A DNA stretch of 30,627 nt from assembly GCA_963608705.1 (NCBI GenBank), contig CAVDHB010000067.1, forward strand, positions 1 through 30,627. Reading direction: 5' to 3'. Positions 16,292 to 23,767 of the stretch are shown in pieces (the stretch's first letter is position 1; every line of letters starts with the position of its first letter). The translations under genes and the position numbers were made by a program. This stretch comes from CAVDHB01 sp963608705 (GTDB lineage Bacteria > Bacteroidota > Bacteroidia > Bacteroidales > Bacteroidaceae). The notes under the pieces were generated by a model. It was not told where the DNA came from, made no database searches, and saw only the letters and a program-made list of their open reading frames with translations.

Positions 16292-17557
16292 TTACCATGT
16301 CGAGTTAATAGTCAGTGCCCATTTCCAAACAGGTCTGACTTCTATCACCAATCCTTCATGCTCAATAGTCGTTTCATCCTCATAAGTGATAATGACTGCT
16401 TTTTTTAGTGGATAGATGGAATTTAGACCAATCAGTGCGTTCACCTCCCGTTTCCATGTATCCTCATCGCTCATTCGGTAACTTGCTTGAATAGCGATTC
16501 CTTCCTCTGGTACATAGAAATCTACTTCAATATTTCTATTATAATAATAGAGTCTATTTCTGTATTTCTTGTACAGGGTAATGGCGCAAAAATTCTCCAA
16601 AAGGGAAGTGTCTGGATTGTTGATAAAGAGGTGTAATAATCCATTGTCTACGAAATAATGCTTCTTGACAGTTTCTTTCTCGACAAATTTCGATATATAG
16701 TTGTTCAAGGAAATGAGTAAGCAGGACTCTTGCAGATAGCGCACATATTCCATGATGGTGGAAGGGCTGCAAGGTGTGCCGGTAGATTTGACAAGATTGC
16801 TCAGACGGTTCAATGAACAGGGTTGCATCACGCTTTCCGCTAACCTGCGAATGCAAAGTCGGAGTGCGTCTTCATTCTTAATTTTATGTCGGACTATCAA
16901 GTCATTAAAAAATATACGATTGTATAAACTATTGAGCCATACTCTCTTTTCATGGAAATGTACTAATTCAGGGAATCCTCCCCAGTCAAAATAGGTACGA
17001 AAGTGTCGTTGTATTTCATTTGCTTTCCTTCCGTATTGCCATCCCTTCGAAAGTGGTACTTTCACAGCTGACAGATATTCCTCAAAATTATATGGGAATA
17101 CATGAATATCTAAATATCTTCCGCCTAGTACAGTCTCTATGTCTCGGCTCAGCATCTTTGCGTTGCTCCCAGTTACATAGACTCTGTATTTCAGGTTTGC
17201 CAACCTGCGGGCAAAGTTTGCCCACCCGTCTACATTCTGGATTTCGTCGAAAAAGAAAATGGGTTGCCCTTCATGCATACTGTAATAAGCTTGCAGGATA
17301 AGGTCGAAATCATCCTCCCGCATTCTGAGTAAACGCTCGTCGTCAAAGTTGACATAGACAATATTCTCGATATTGATGCCGCTGGCCAGTAATTGCTGGA
17401 TACGTTGGAATAAGAGATAAGACTTGCCCGCTTGTCTGACACCCACAAACACATAGTTCCCGTACTCTTCCACATTAAGTGGACGCTTTACTAATGGAAT
17501 AGTACCGATATATTCCTGATATTCTGATATGATGGTTCTGAATAAATCTTTATCCAT
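16292..17557 (-). CDS. AAA_14 / DUF4143 ATPase
   Basis: A 421-aa P-loop ATPase. The Walker A motif is GVRQAGKS (residues 39-46), Walker B is PIFFFDEIQ (Asp104, Glu105), and sensor 1 is VTGSNAKML (about 128-136). The C-terminal DUF4143 region resembles a PD-(D/E)XK nuclease fold (LENFCAITLYKKY, IEVDFYVPEEGIAIQAS), but the final E-x-K is Q-A-S, so nuclease activity is doubtful. Such genes occur in many strain-variable copies in Bacteroidetes; their function is unknown. The gene is visibly richer in A/T than its neighbours and sits alone between unrelated units. Its promoter overlaps three spaced dyad sites (see repeat). Confidence 0.88.
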   Translation of the reverse strand: MDKDLFRTIISEYQEYIGTIPLVKRPLNVEEYGNYVFVGVRQAGKSYLLFQRIQQLLASGINIENIVYVNFDDERLLRMREDDFDLILQAYYSMHEGQPIFFFDEIQNVDGWANFARRLANLKYRVYVTGSNAKMLSRDIETVLGGRYLDIHVFPYNFEEYLSAVKVPLSKGWQYGRKANEIQRHFRTYFDWGGFPELVHFHEKRVWLNSLYNRIFFNDLIVRHKIKNEDALRLCIRRLAESVMQPCSLNRLSNLVKSTGTPCSPSTIMEYVRYLQESCLLISLNNYISKFVEKETVKKHYFVDNGLLHLFINNPDTSLLENFCAITLYKKYRNRLYYYNRNIEVDFYVPEEGIAIQASYRMSDEDTWKREVNALIGLNSIYPLKKAVIITYEDETTIEHEGLVIEVRPVWKWALTINSTW

Positions 17558-17573
17558 ATTTTTAACTTTGTGG

Positions 17574-17605
17574 CAAAAATACGCATTTTATTCGGTGTCA
17601 CAAAA
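17574..17605 (-). promoter_or_regulatory. Promoter of the AAA_14 ATPase gene
   Basis: Minus-strand TTTTG (17601-17605), 19 bp, then TATTTTTG (17574-17581). The -33 part is covered by the first dyad repeat. The leader is only about 10-15 nt. Confidence 0.7.
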
Positions 17606-17674
17606 TAATTATAGCTATTTTTATTCGTTGCCAGCGAATAAAATAAGGCGATATTATTCGCTGATGGCGAAAAG
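17588..17674. repeat. Three dyad operator-like sites at 33-bp spacing
   Basis: Sites of 21 bp begin at 17588, 17621 and 17654, exactly 33 bp apart. All start TTATTCG followed by any base and TG, and the first two end AATAA. Each has dyad symmetry: TTATT..GTG.CAC..AATAA in the first, ATTCG...CGAAT in the second, TTCGC...GCGAA in the third. The first covers the -33 element, so binding there should affect transcription of the ATPase gene. Confidence 0.7.
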
Positions 17675-17710
17675 AAGATGCCTTTAAGAGAGGCTTTCTG
17701 ATAGAAAAGA

Positions 17711-17738
17711 AGGGTGCAGTTCATGTGAACTGCACCCT
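17711..17738 (-). terminator. Terminator behind the GH97 gene
   Basis: AGGGTGCAGTTC (17711-17722) and GAACTGCACCCT (17727-17738) form a perfect 12-bp stem with an ATGT loop, 24 bp after the GH97 stop. The minus-strand tail TTCTTTTCT is T-rich. Confidence 0.85.
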
Positions 17739-17761
17739 CTTCATTTTATGGAATTATGTAA

Positions 17762-19708
17762 TTATCGGTTCACCAGTACTGTACCGCCGTTGGGTTGTAT
17801 CACGATAGTAGATTCTCCCTTGGATGAGAAACGGGTTTGCTTCATCTGAGGCTGTCCTTTCTTATCATCTGTATAGACGGTGACGGTCTTTCCCGCCAAT
17901 TCAGGCATGGAAACCTTCACTTTCGCGGGCGATTGCTGGGCGTTCACCCCAGTCACGTACCATTGGTTTCCGTGTTTGCGTGCCAATACCACGTATTTTC
18001 CGGGATAGCCGTCAATGAAACGGGTGTCTTCCCAAGTGGAAGGCAGTTGGCGCATGAAATCCATCTCGAACGAAGGCACGTCTTTCAGGTTGTTCGGAGC
18101 CAGTCCGAAGAAAGGTGTGGACGACTGGAATAGTACGCCGGTAGCTAATTGGAAGATGTCAGTAGTGATACGGCGGGTTCCTCCATCGTTCGTGCGGTTA
18201 TGCCGCTTGTTCAACAGTACCGGGCCAAAGTCCATCGCTCCCACGGCATTACGGATGAAGGGATGCAAGGATGCGTTGAACGCCTCTTGGTCATTGTAAT
18301 GCTGGCTAAATATTAGGTTTTCTGAAGCCAGCACCGCCTCGCTGCTGATATAGTTGGGGTACATCTCCTCCCATCCACGGGGCAATGTGCAGCCATGGAA
18401 TATCACTCCGATACCGTATTGGTTCGCATCTGCAAGAATATCCTCGTACAAGTGGATAGTCTCTTGTTTGTCTCCGCCGAAGAAGTCCACCTTTATTCCC
18501 TTTATACCGACATCCTTCATCCATTGCATCTCCTTGTGTCGTGCCACGGAGTTGTCCATGCAGTTGCGGGGGCTTTGCGGTGCGTCGTTCCAATAGCCGT
18601 TGGAGTTGTACCACAGGAAGACTTCCACTCCTTTGGTCTTGGCGTACTGGATAAGCTCTTTCATGCGGTCTCTTCCGATACGTTCGTCCCACCATGCGTC
18701 AATCAAGATATACTCGTAGCCCAAGGCATGCGCCAAGTCGATGTATTTCACCTGGTCTTCATAGTTACAGCTACCGTCCTGCCACATAATCCAGCTCCAA
18801 GTGCCTCGTCCCGATTTGTAAGTATGCGTTGTTTTGTACAGAGGAGATACCACGTCGAAGGGTATAGTGGTCTCTACAATCGGCTTCAGTGTTTCACCCA
18901 CCGTCAAGGTACGCCAAGGAGTGTCGCCTGGCAGAGACAATCCCGCAAAAGCCGACCCGTTGCCATTGTTCTCCTTTGGGTCAGGGAATGCCACCGTGTA
19001 AAGTCCCTCTTTTGTACCCTCACTCAAATGGGAAGCACAGTATTTGCCTGTCAGTCCAGTTTCGGAGACAAGCACCCATCCCTGTTTTCCTACATGGAAC
19101 AAGCCTGGGAAGGTATAGCCATAGCCGTATTTAGAGGGAACTCCCATGGTCTGGTCGGGGTTGTATTCCTCTTCATAGCTTGGTTTTGTATGCGCCCAGC
19201 CAATCATTGGCGAAGCCTGTGGACAGAGAAAAGTGGTAGTAACGGAAGGGAAGTCAAAACCTGTGGCTTCCTTTTCTATGATAATCCGTTGTGTGTCCTT
19301 CTGTGTAGGAATATGGTATTTGAAGGCGATATTGTGATTGCTCACTTGGAACACCACGTCAAACTTCTGCCCCTTTGCATTCGCCAAGGTGCAAGTCAGT
19401 GAGTTCGCCTCGTAATGGTTCACGAGACGTTTGATGCGGGAGTTTGTATATGTCCGTTCAGTCTTGCCTGTCTTGGAAGAAACAAGCGTCAGTCCTTTGC
19501 TGAGGTCTCCAATGTTTGTGTGTAATCCCAATGGTGATTTTTCCAAGAACGTCTGTCCTTTGTAATACACCTCGTAGGTCGGTTTCCCTTCCGTCAGGTT
19601 CAGTTTCACTTCAAGAGCGTTGTCCGGGCTTTTCACGCTGAGGTCTTGTCCGTAAGCAGCGCAAGCCATACATAAGGCCGCCCCTGTGATAATAGATAGT
19701 TTCATCAT
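17762..19708 (-). CDS. GH97 glycoside hydrolase, probably retaining alpha-galactosidase type
   Basis: A 648-aa family GH97 enzyme with a signal peptide (MKLSIITGAALCMACAAYGQ), so periplasmic or surface. The N-terminal beta-sandwich is followed by the catalytic barrel (GRGTWSWIMWQDGSCNYEDQ, YEYILIDAWWDE, ADANQYGIGVIFHGCTLPRGWE) and a C-terminal beta domain. In GIKVDFFGGD the Asp408 stands where, as I recall, retaining GH97 enzymes such as BtGal97a have the nucleophile; the inverting SusB type lacks it. That favours alpha-galactosidase or a related retaining activity over alpha-glucosidase, with moderate certainty. It lies 86 bp after the GH123 gene and is the last gene of the locus before a terminator. 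Confidence 0.88.
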   Translation of the reverse strand: MMKLSIITGAALCMACAAYGQDLSVKSPDNALEVKLNLTEGKPTYEVYYKGQTFLEKSPLGLHTNIGDLSKGLTLVSSKTGKTERTYTNSRIKRLVNHYEANSLTCTLANAKGQKFDVVFQVSNHNIAFKYHIPTQKDTQRIIIEKEATGFDFPSVTTTFLCPQASPMIGWAHTKPSYEEEYNPDQTMGVPSKYGYGYTFPGLFHVGKQGWVLVSETGLTGKYCASHLSEGTKEGLYTVAFPDPKENNGNGSAFAGLSLPGDTPWRTLTVGETLKPIVETTIPFDVVSPLYKTTHTYKSGRGTWSWIMWQDGSCNYEDQVKYIDLAHALGYEYILIDAWWDERIGRDRMKELIQYAKTKGVEVFLWYNSNGYWNDAPQSPRNCMDNSVARHKEMQWMKDVGIKGIKVDFFGGDKQETIHLYEDILADANQYGIGVIFHGCTLPRGWEEMYPNYISSEAVLASENLIFSQHYNDQEAFNASLHPFIRNAVGAMDFGPVLLNKRHNRTNDGGTRRITTDIFQLATGVLFQSSTPFFGLAPNNLKDVPSFEMDFMRQLPSTWEDTRFIDGYPGKYVVLARKHGNQWYVTGVNAQQSPAKVKVSMPELAGKTVTVYTDDKKGQPQMKQTRFSSKGESTIVIQPNGGTVLVNR

Positions 19709-19748
19709 TTTTTGAGTGTATAATAAGTAGTTGTTCTTAATTCAATGG

Positions 19749-19756
19749 CAAAGTTA
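19749..19756 (-). promoter_or_regulatory. Possible -7 box before GH97
   Basis: Minus-strand TAACTTTG fits the -7 consensus, but no TTG lies at the right distance. GH97 may have its own weak promoter besides read-through from GH123. Confidence 0.3.
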
Positions 19757-19794
19757 TAAATTGTAATGAATTTATGTAAGTGTTCAGCTCTGTT

Positions 19795-21597
19795 TTACAT
19801 CTTATTAATGGCTGTACGCACTCTGTTCACTGTCTTGCTGGCTGGAACTTGGGGTAAGTCCAGAAGTTTAAAGCCGGAAAGCAGTTTTTCGAGTGAACGC
19901 AACTTGCTATGCTGCTTGCGTTCAGTGAATTCCCTACGCAGGATGTTTATCTTTTCATGCGCTTGTATGCCTTCGATTAATTTCTCAAAGCGGATGGACG
20001 AACGAGCACCTGGATAGACCAGATAAGTGTCACCTGCGGCGAAACGAGAATAGCGAGAGTCCAGTAACGGTTCTTTAGGCCAGCTGTTGTACGACCAACG
20101 AAGGTATCCGTCTAAATGATTCTTGGCGGAGTAATAACTTATCCAAGCGGCTTCGGCAGGGGCTGAGAACGTGTAAGTGTTAGGAAATGCCTCCGTGCAA
20201 CATGTATAGCAAGTGGTGACCTGTCCTTTTTCTTTACGGTGCGCTTTCACTTCTTCGGGGTAGTTCTGGCCGATTGCGATGCAATAGTCATACAATTTTC
20301 CTTCCAACTCTTTATGAAAGTTGCCCGCCAAGGTGACTTTGAATGCAGGGTCGGCTTTTCGGATAATGGCCAAAGCCTGTTTCATCACATCCATCGGACG
20401 TTCGTCCATGGCGATTGTACAGCGGTCAAACCATCCTTTCTCCCGCAAGTGTTTGGCGAAGGAGGTGAGCATGGCTGTCCACATCTCTTTGTATTCCGCT
20501 TTGTCTGGTGCTGTCTGAATGGTTGCCATGCGATTGGTAGCTTGGTCGAAATATTGGAAAGAGAGTTTCCAAGGAATCATGGAATAGCAATTAATCTGTT
20601 GGTCGATGCCCAAGTCCATCATGAATTGTACCCAGCGGTCGAACACCGCATAATCAAACGTCCATGTTCCGTCTAATTTCTTGGTCCAAGTCACCATGCT
20701 TTCGTAATAATCTTGTGTTTGCGCATCCCAAGGTTTGTGCATAATGCTGGCCGTAATGACTTTCTGACCTGCGTCCGCCAGCATTCTCATCAAGGGTTTC
20801 ATGGCATCCAGATGGGCCTGGCTCCAAACGGGCACTTGATAGTAACGTGCTACGGCGTATGGATTTTGCCATAAATCTAAATGGTAACGCCAACGGTCAG
20901 GGGTGGGAAGAATTCGGTCAAGTGCCTTTATGGAAAGGGATAAAGAGGCGATTTCCGTGTCTCCGCTTTTTACAATCAGGTTTCCCTTATAAATGCCCGG
21001 AGCTATGGAGGCGGGAATTCGGCAACTCACCCAGATGGGACGTGTAGACATCTTGTCAAGAGAAAGTGTACGAGCTTGGGAGTCTATGCAGTCAGCCACC
21101 AAGGATGAGTCGAACTTGGTGTGGTTAGGACGGAATCCGCATCCGCCTCGGCCATCTAGATTGAGCTCGTCTGTAATCACATAACGTACAAATCCTCCTT
21201 TCAGGCTTTCAGCAGGTAATGTGTGACCCTTTCCATCGGAAAACTGAGAAAAGGAAAAGTGAAGGTCGTTCAATGGGGCTTTCGTCCATACCACCGCCTG
21301 TGCGTTCACCTTTTCGCCGCGCCATCCTTCCACTGTGACACTGCGTTGAATACGTTGCAGTGGAACTTTATGAAGCGCATAGCGTGTGTCTGTACTCCCC
21401 CAAGAGGCGTTTGCGGATGTAATACTCGTCCATTGGGCAGGCACAGGTTTTGCGGGGTCTGGCATTTCCTTGAAGGATTGTAATGGGAAAGAAGGCTGTC
21501 CCGTGGGAGTACCGCATTGAGTGACACCTTGTGTTTGCGCCAGCAAGGCCACGCTGGAGGCGCAAAAGAGACATACGAATGTGAGAAGTTTTTTCAT
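19795..21597 (-). CDS. GH123-type beta-N-acetylgalactosaminidase (DUF4091)
   Basis: A 600-aa secreted protein (signal peptide MKKLLTFVCLFCASSVALLAQ). A beta-sandwich N-terminal domain is followed by a TIM-barrel-like catalytic part and a C-terminal DUF4091-like region (FSAPAEAAWISYYSA, LDGYLRWSYNSWP, YPGARSSIRFEKLIEGIQ). The adjacent pair Asp398-Glu399 in TIAMDERPMD matches the Asp-Glu pair that in GH123 (for example the B. vulgatus enzyme) performs substrate-assisted cleavage of beta-GalNAc. Known members release terminal beta-GalNAc from glycosphingolipid and related glycans. It is 390 bp behind susD with its own promoter and heads the GH123-GH97 unit. Confidence 0.85.
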   Translation of the reverse strand: MKKLLTFVCLFCASSVALLAQTQGVTQCGTPTGQPSFPLQSFKEMPDPAKPVPAQWTSITSANASWGSTDTRYALHKVPLQRIQRSVTVEGWRGEKVNAQAVVWTKAPLNDLHFSFSQFSDGKGHTLPAESLKGGFVRYVITDELNLDGRGGCGFRPNHTKFDSSLVADCIDSQARTLSLDKMSTRPIWVSCRIPASIAPGIYKGNLIVKSGDTEIASLSLSIKALDRILPTPDRWRYHLDLWQNPYAVARYYQVPVWSQAHLDAMKPLMRMLADAGQKVITASIMHKPWDAQTQDYYESMVTWTKKLDGTWTFDYAVFDRWVQFMMDLGIDQQINCYSMIPWKLSFQYFDQATNRMATIQTAPDKAEYKEMWTAMLTSFAKHLREKGWFDRCTIAMDERPMDVMKQALAIIRKADPAFKVTLAGNFHKELEGKLYDYCIAIGQNYPEEVKAHRKEKGQVTTCYTCCTEAFPNTYTFSAPAEAAWISYYSAKNHLDGYLRWSYNSWPKEPLLDSRYSRFAAGDTYLVYPGARSSIRFEKLIEGIQAHEKINILRREFTERKQHSKLRSLEKLLSGFKLLDLPQVPASKTVNRVRTAINKM

Positions 21598-21637
21598 AAG
21601 AGGTTATTATTTGTGAAGCATATAACATAACGTGAGT

Positions 21638-21784
21638 TCAATATAATTCGGTTGTCCCGTCTTGTCTTCTAATTCCCAATGCCATTTCCCGATAGCGCAA
21701 ATTTGTCCACATTGGCGTTTGAGCTATGGTCGCTTGAGTGGAAAAGGCAAGATGACAGGTCACTCCGAAGCATTGATGTTTCAT
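21638..21784 (-). CDS. Possible 48-aa leader ORF before GH123
   Basis: An ATG frame of 48 codons begins about 22 bp after the -7 box at 21806-21813 and ends 40 bp before the GH123 start. The product opens MKHQCFGVTCHLAFS. A second frame over the same DNA reads GKWHWELEDKTGQPNYIEL and ends at 21607, also protein-like but without an ATG, which hints at a decayed gene or an interspersed repeat. No family is recognised. Confidence 0.25.
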   Translation of the reverse strand: MKHQCFGVTCHLAFSTQATIAQTPMWTNLRYREMALGIRRQDGTTELY

Positions 21785-21805
21785 ATTATTTCTTAATTTT
21801 GAGTT

Positions 21806-21836
21806 CAAAGATACCTCTTTAATTTGGGAATTACAA
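21806..21836 (-). promoter_or_regulatory. Promoter of the GH123-GH97 unit
   Basis: Minus-strand TTG (21834-21836), 20 bp, then TATCTTTG (21806-21813), an exact primary-sigma type promoter. The leader to GH123 is about 200 nt. The rest of the 21598-21988 gap holds only the leader ORF and the susD terminator. Confidence 0.75.
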
Positions 21837-21914
21837 GCTATGCTCCATTATTTGCATGTGCTTTTTCCGCTATTGTTTGCCGAAGAATATTCCATGACTG
21901 TGTATTAATTAAGT

Positions 21915-21945
21915 AGGTGTGGGAAACACAAGTTGTCCCACACCT
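21915..21945 (-). terminator. Terminator behind susD
   Basis: AGGTGTGGGA (21915-21924) and TCCCACACCT (21936-21945) form a perfect 10-bp stem 44 bp after the susD stop. The minus-strand tail ACTTAATTAAT is A/T-rich but without a pure T-run, so read-through is possible. Confidence 0.7.
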
Positions 21946-21988
21946 GTTACCTACAATCCAAAACACTACCTTTCAACCATATTTGTCA

Positions 21989-23755
21989 TTAGTTTTCATA
22001 ACCTGGATTCTGTTTCAAGTTTGGATTCTTGTCTCTTTCCGATTTCATGATGGGAAGCCAGTTCATCTTGTTGTCGTAAATACGTTTTCCTCCCACGCTG
22101 CTTCTCAAAGTGGATACTTCGTAAGTCTTGTGTCCGTCCGGGTATTTCTTTATCAATATGGCATGTATCTCTCTGCCCAAGTCTTTCGGAGCGTCTTTCC
22201 ATCTTCTTGTGTCGAAATAGCGATGTTCCTCAAAGGCGAGTTCAATCCTTCTTTCATGCTTGATATCTGCTAACAATTGCGTACCACTCGAAGTGATATT
22301 AGGCATTCCCGCCCTTTTTCGTACTGCATTCAGCGCGTCTTTTGCGCCTTGCTCGTCTCCAGTATGGTACAATGCTTCCGCTTTATTCAGATACAATTCT
22401 GCCACTCGGAGCCAAATCCAGTTTTTTGCAGGGAAGTTCCATGAGTTTCCCACGTAGGACTCATCCATGAACTTCTTCATGTAATATCCTGTGGGAGAAG
22501 TGTTCCAACTGTCTACTCCGTATTTGGAATCTTTTCCTCCAGTTCCTGTCTCTTTTCCGTTGGCATCCACATCCCAGTAAGTCTGGACATCCCGGTCTTG
22601 CCATTTAGCTCCGTCATAGAAAATGGATGCATAGAATCGAGGGTCTCGGTTGGCGTATGGATTGGCCGCTTCGTCTGGTTTATTCCAGTCGAACTTTGAG
22701 GCGACCCCATTCTTTACCACTTCATAGTCGTCCACCAACTCTTGCAAAGGACAGCTTCCGCCCCAGCCTCCATATCCGTTGGGAAAGTTATATTGTTCCA
22801 CACTGCTCAAGTTCTCGCCCACGTTGCTGGCTGTTCCCATGCGGGCGAACAATACTTCGTTGTTTGCGGACGTATTGTCGAGGAATATTTGTTGGTAATT
22901 CTTTTCGGGGTCAGCGGATTTCTGGTACAGGCCATAGCCGTTGTCCAGTGCCGCTTGGAGTGCTGCGGAAGCTGCGTCAGCCGCTTTCTTCCATCTGTCT
23001 GGAGAGGGATTGGTGTATCCTATCTCCGGCATTTTCACATTATCATTCATCAAGTCACTGGCGGCATACAACAACACCCTGGATTTCAAGGCCAGAGCCG
23101 CTACACTGGTGGCACGCCCGTAATCGCTGCCTGAATAAGTGGCAGGTAGCGAGGAGGCCGCTTTGTCTAATTCAGATACTAAGAAATTGACGCATTCTTC
23201 GTAGGTGGCCCGTTTTTGATTCTTGATGACATCCACATCGTCTATGGAATAACTCTCCGTAATAAGCGGCATGGCTCCCCAGCGGGAAATCAAGTCATGG
23301 TATTCCAAAGCACGGATGAAATGCACCTCTCCGATGAGGCGTTTTTTCAGGGCTTCATCCGTAAAGGGAACGTCATTGATGCGCTCGAAGAAAATATTGC
23401 AATTAGATATGTTTTTCCATTTCGTAGCCCACGAACGGTTGTCCCATCCATACCATCCTCCGTTCATTCTTCCCAAGTCGCTGGGATTGACACGTGCGAA
23501 GTTGATAACCTCACAACCTCTTAACCAGGGTAATTCTGTCTCGTCCACGGCGGAGCTTTCCATGGATTCCGTCCATCCGTGTCCGATTTGATTATAACGT
23601 GAGTTTACGAACGCCTGTGCCAAGGCTGGGTCTGCCCACAAGTCATCCTCTGAAACTTCGGTCAATGGTTTCTTGTCAAGGAAGTCCACACAAGAAGTAC
23701 AAGTGAAAGCCGCCAGACAGCTGGCGAATATGGCGAGTTTTAGTTGATTTTTCAT
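21989..23755 (-). CDS. SusD-like surface glycan-binding lipoprotein
   Basis: A 588-aa RagB/SusD family lipoprotein, the outer-surface lid of the SusCD transporter. The lipobox is TCTSC with Cys22 the lipidated residue, followed by VDFLDKKPLTEVSEDDLW, the usual SusD opening. The TPR-like helical core has FIRALEYHDLISRWGAMPLI and YLNKAEALYHTGD; the C-terminal signature is DIKHERRIELAFEEHRYFDTRRW. It starts 12 bp after the susC stop, so the two are cotranscribed. Ligand specificity cannot be read from sequence. Confidence 0.96.
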   Translation of the reverse strand: MKNQLKLAIFASCLAAFTCTSCVDFLDKKPLTEVSEDDLWADPALAQAFVNSRYNQIGHGWTESMESSAVDETELPWLRGCEVINFARVNPSDLGRMNGGWYGWDNRSWATKWKNISNCNIFFERINDVPFTDEALKKRLIGEVHFIRALEYHDLISRWGAMPLITESYSIDDVDVIKNQKRATYEECVNFLVSELDKAASSLPATYSGSDYGRATSVAALALKSRVLLYAASDLMNDNVKMPEIGYTNPSPDRWKKAADAASAALQAALDNGYGLYQKSADPEKNYQQIFLDNTSANNEVLFARMGTASNVGENLSSVEQYNFPNGYGGWGGSCPLQELVDDYEVVKNGVASKFDWNKPDEAANPYANRDPRFYASIFYDGAKWQDRDVQTYWDVDANGKETGTGGKDSKYGVDSWNTSPTGYYMKKFMDESYVGNSWNFPAKNWIWLRVAELYLNKAEALYHTGDEQGAKDALNAVRKRAGMPNITSSGTQLLADIKHERRIELAFEEHRYFDTRRWKDAPKDLGREIHAILIKKYPDGHKTYEVSTLRSSVGGKRIYDNKMNWLPIMKSERDKNPNLKQNPGYEN

Positions 23756-23767
23756 GATGTTGTTGTT

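Noticed and set aside
18395..19402. 335-codon plus-strand frame inside GH97
   Set aside because: Fully antisense to GH97, Cys/His/Val-rich, no domains.
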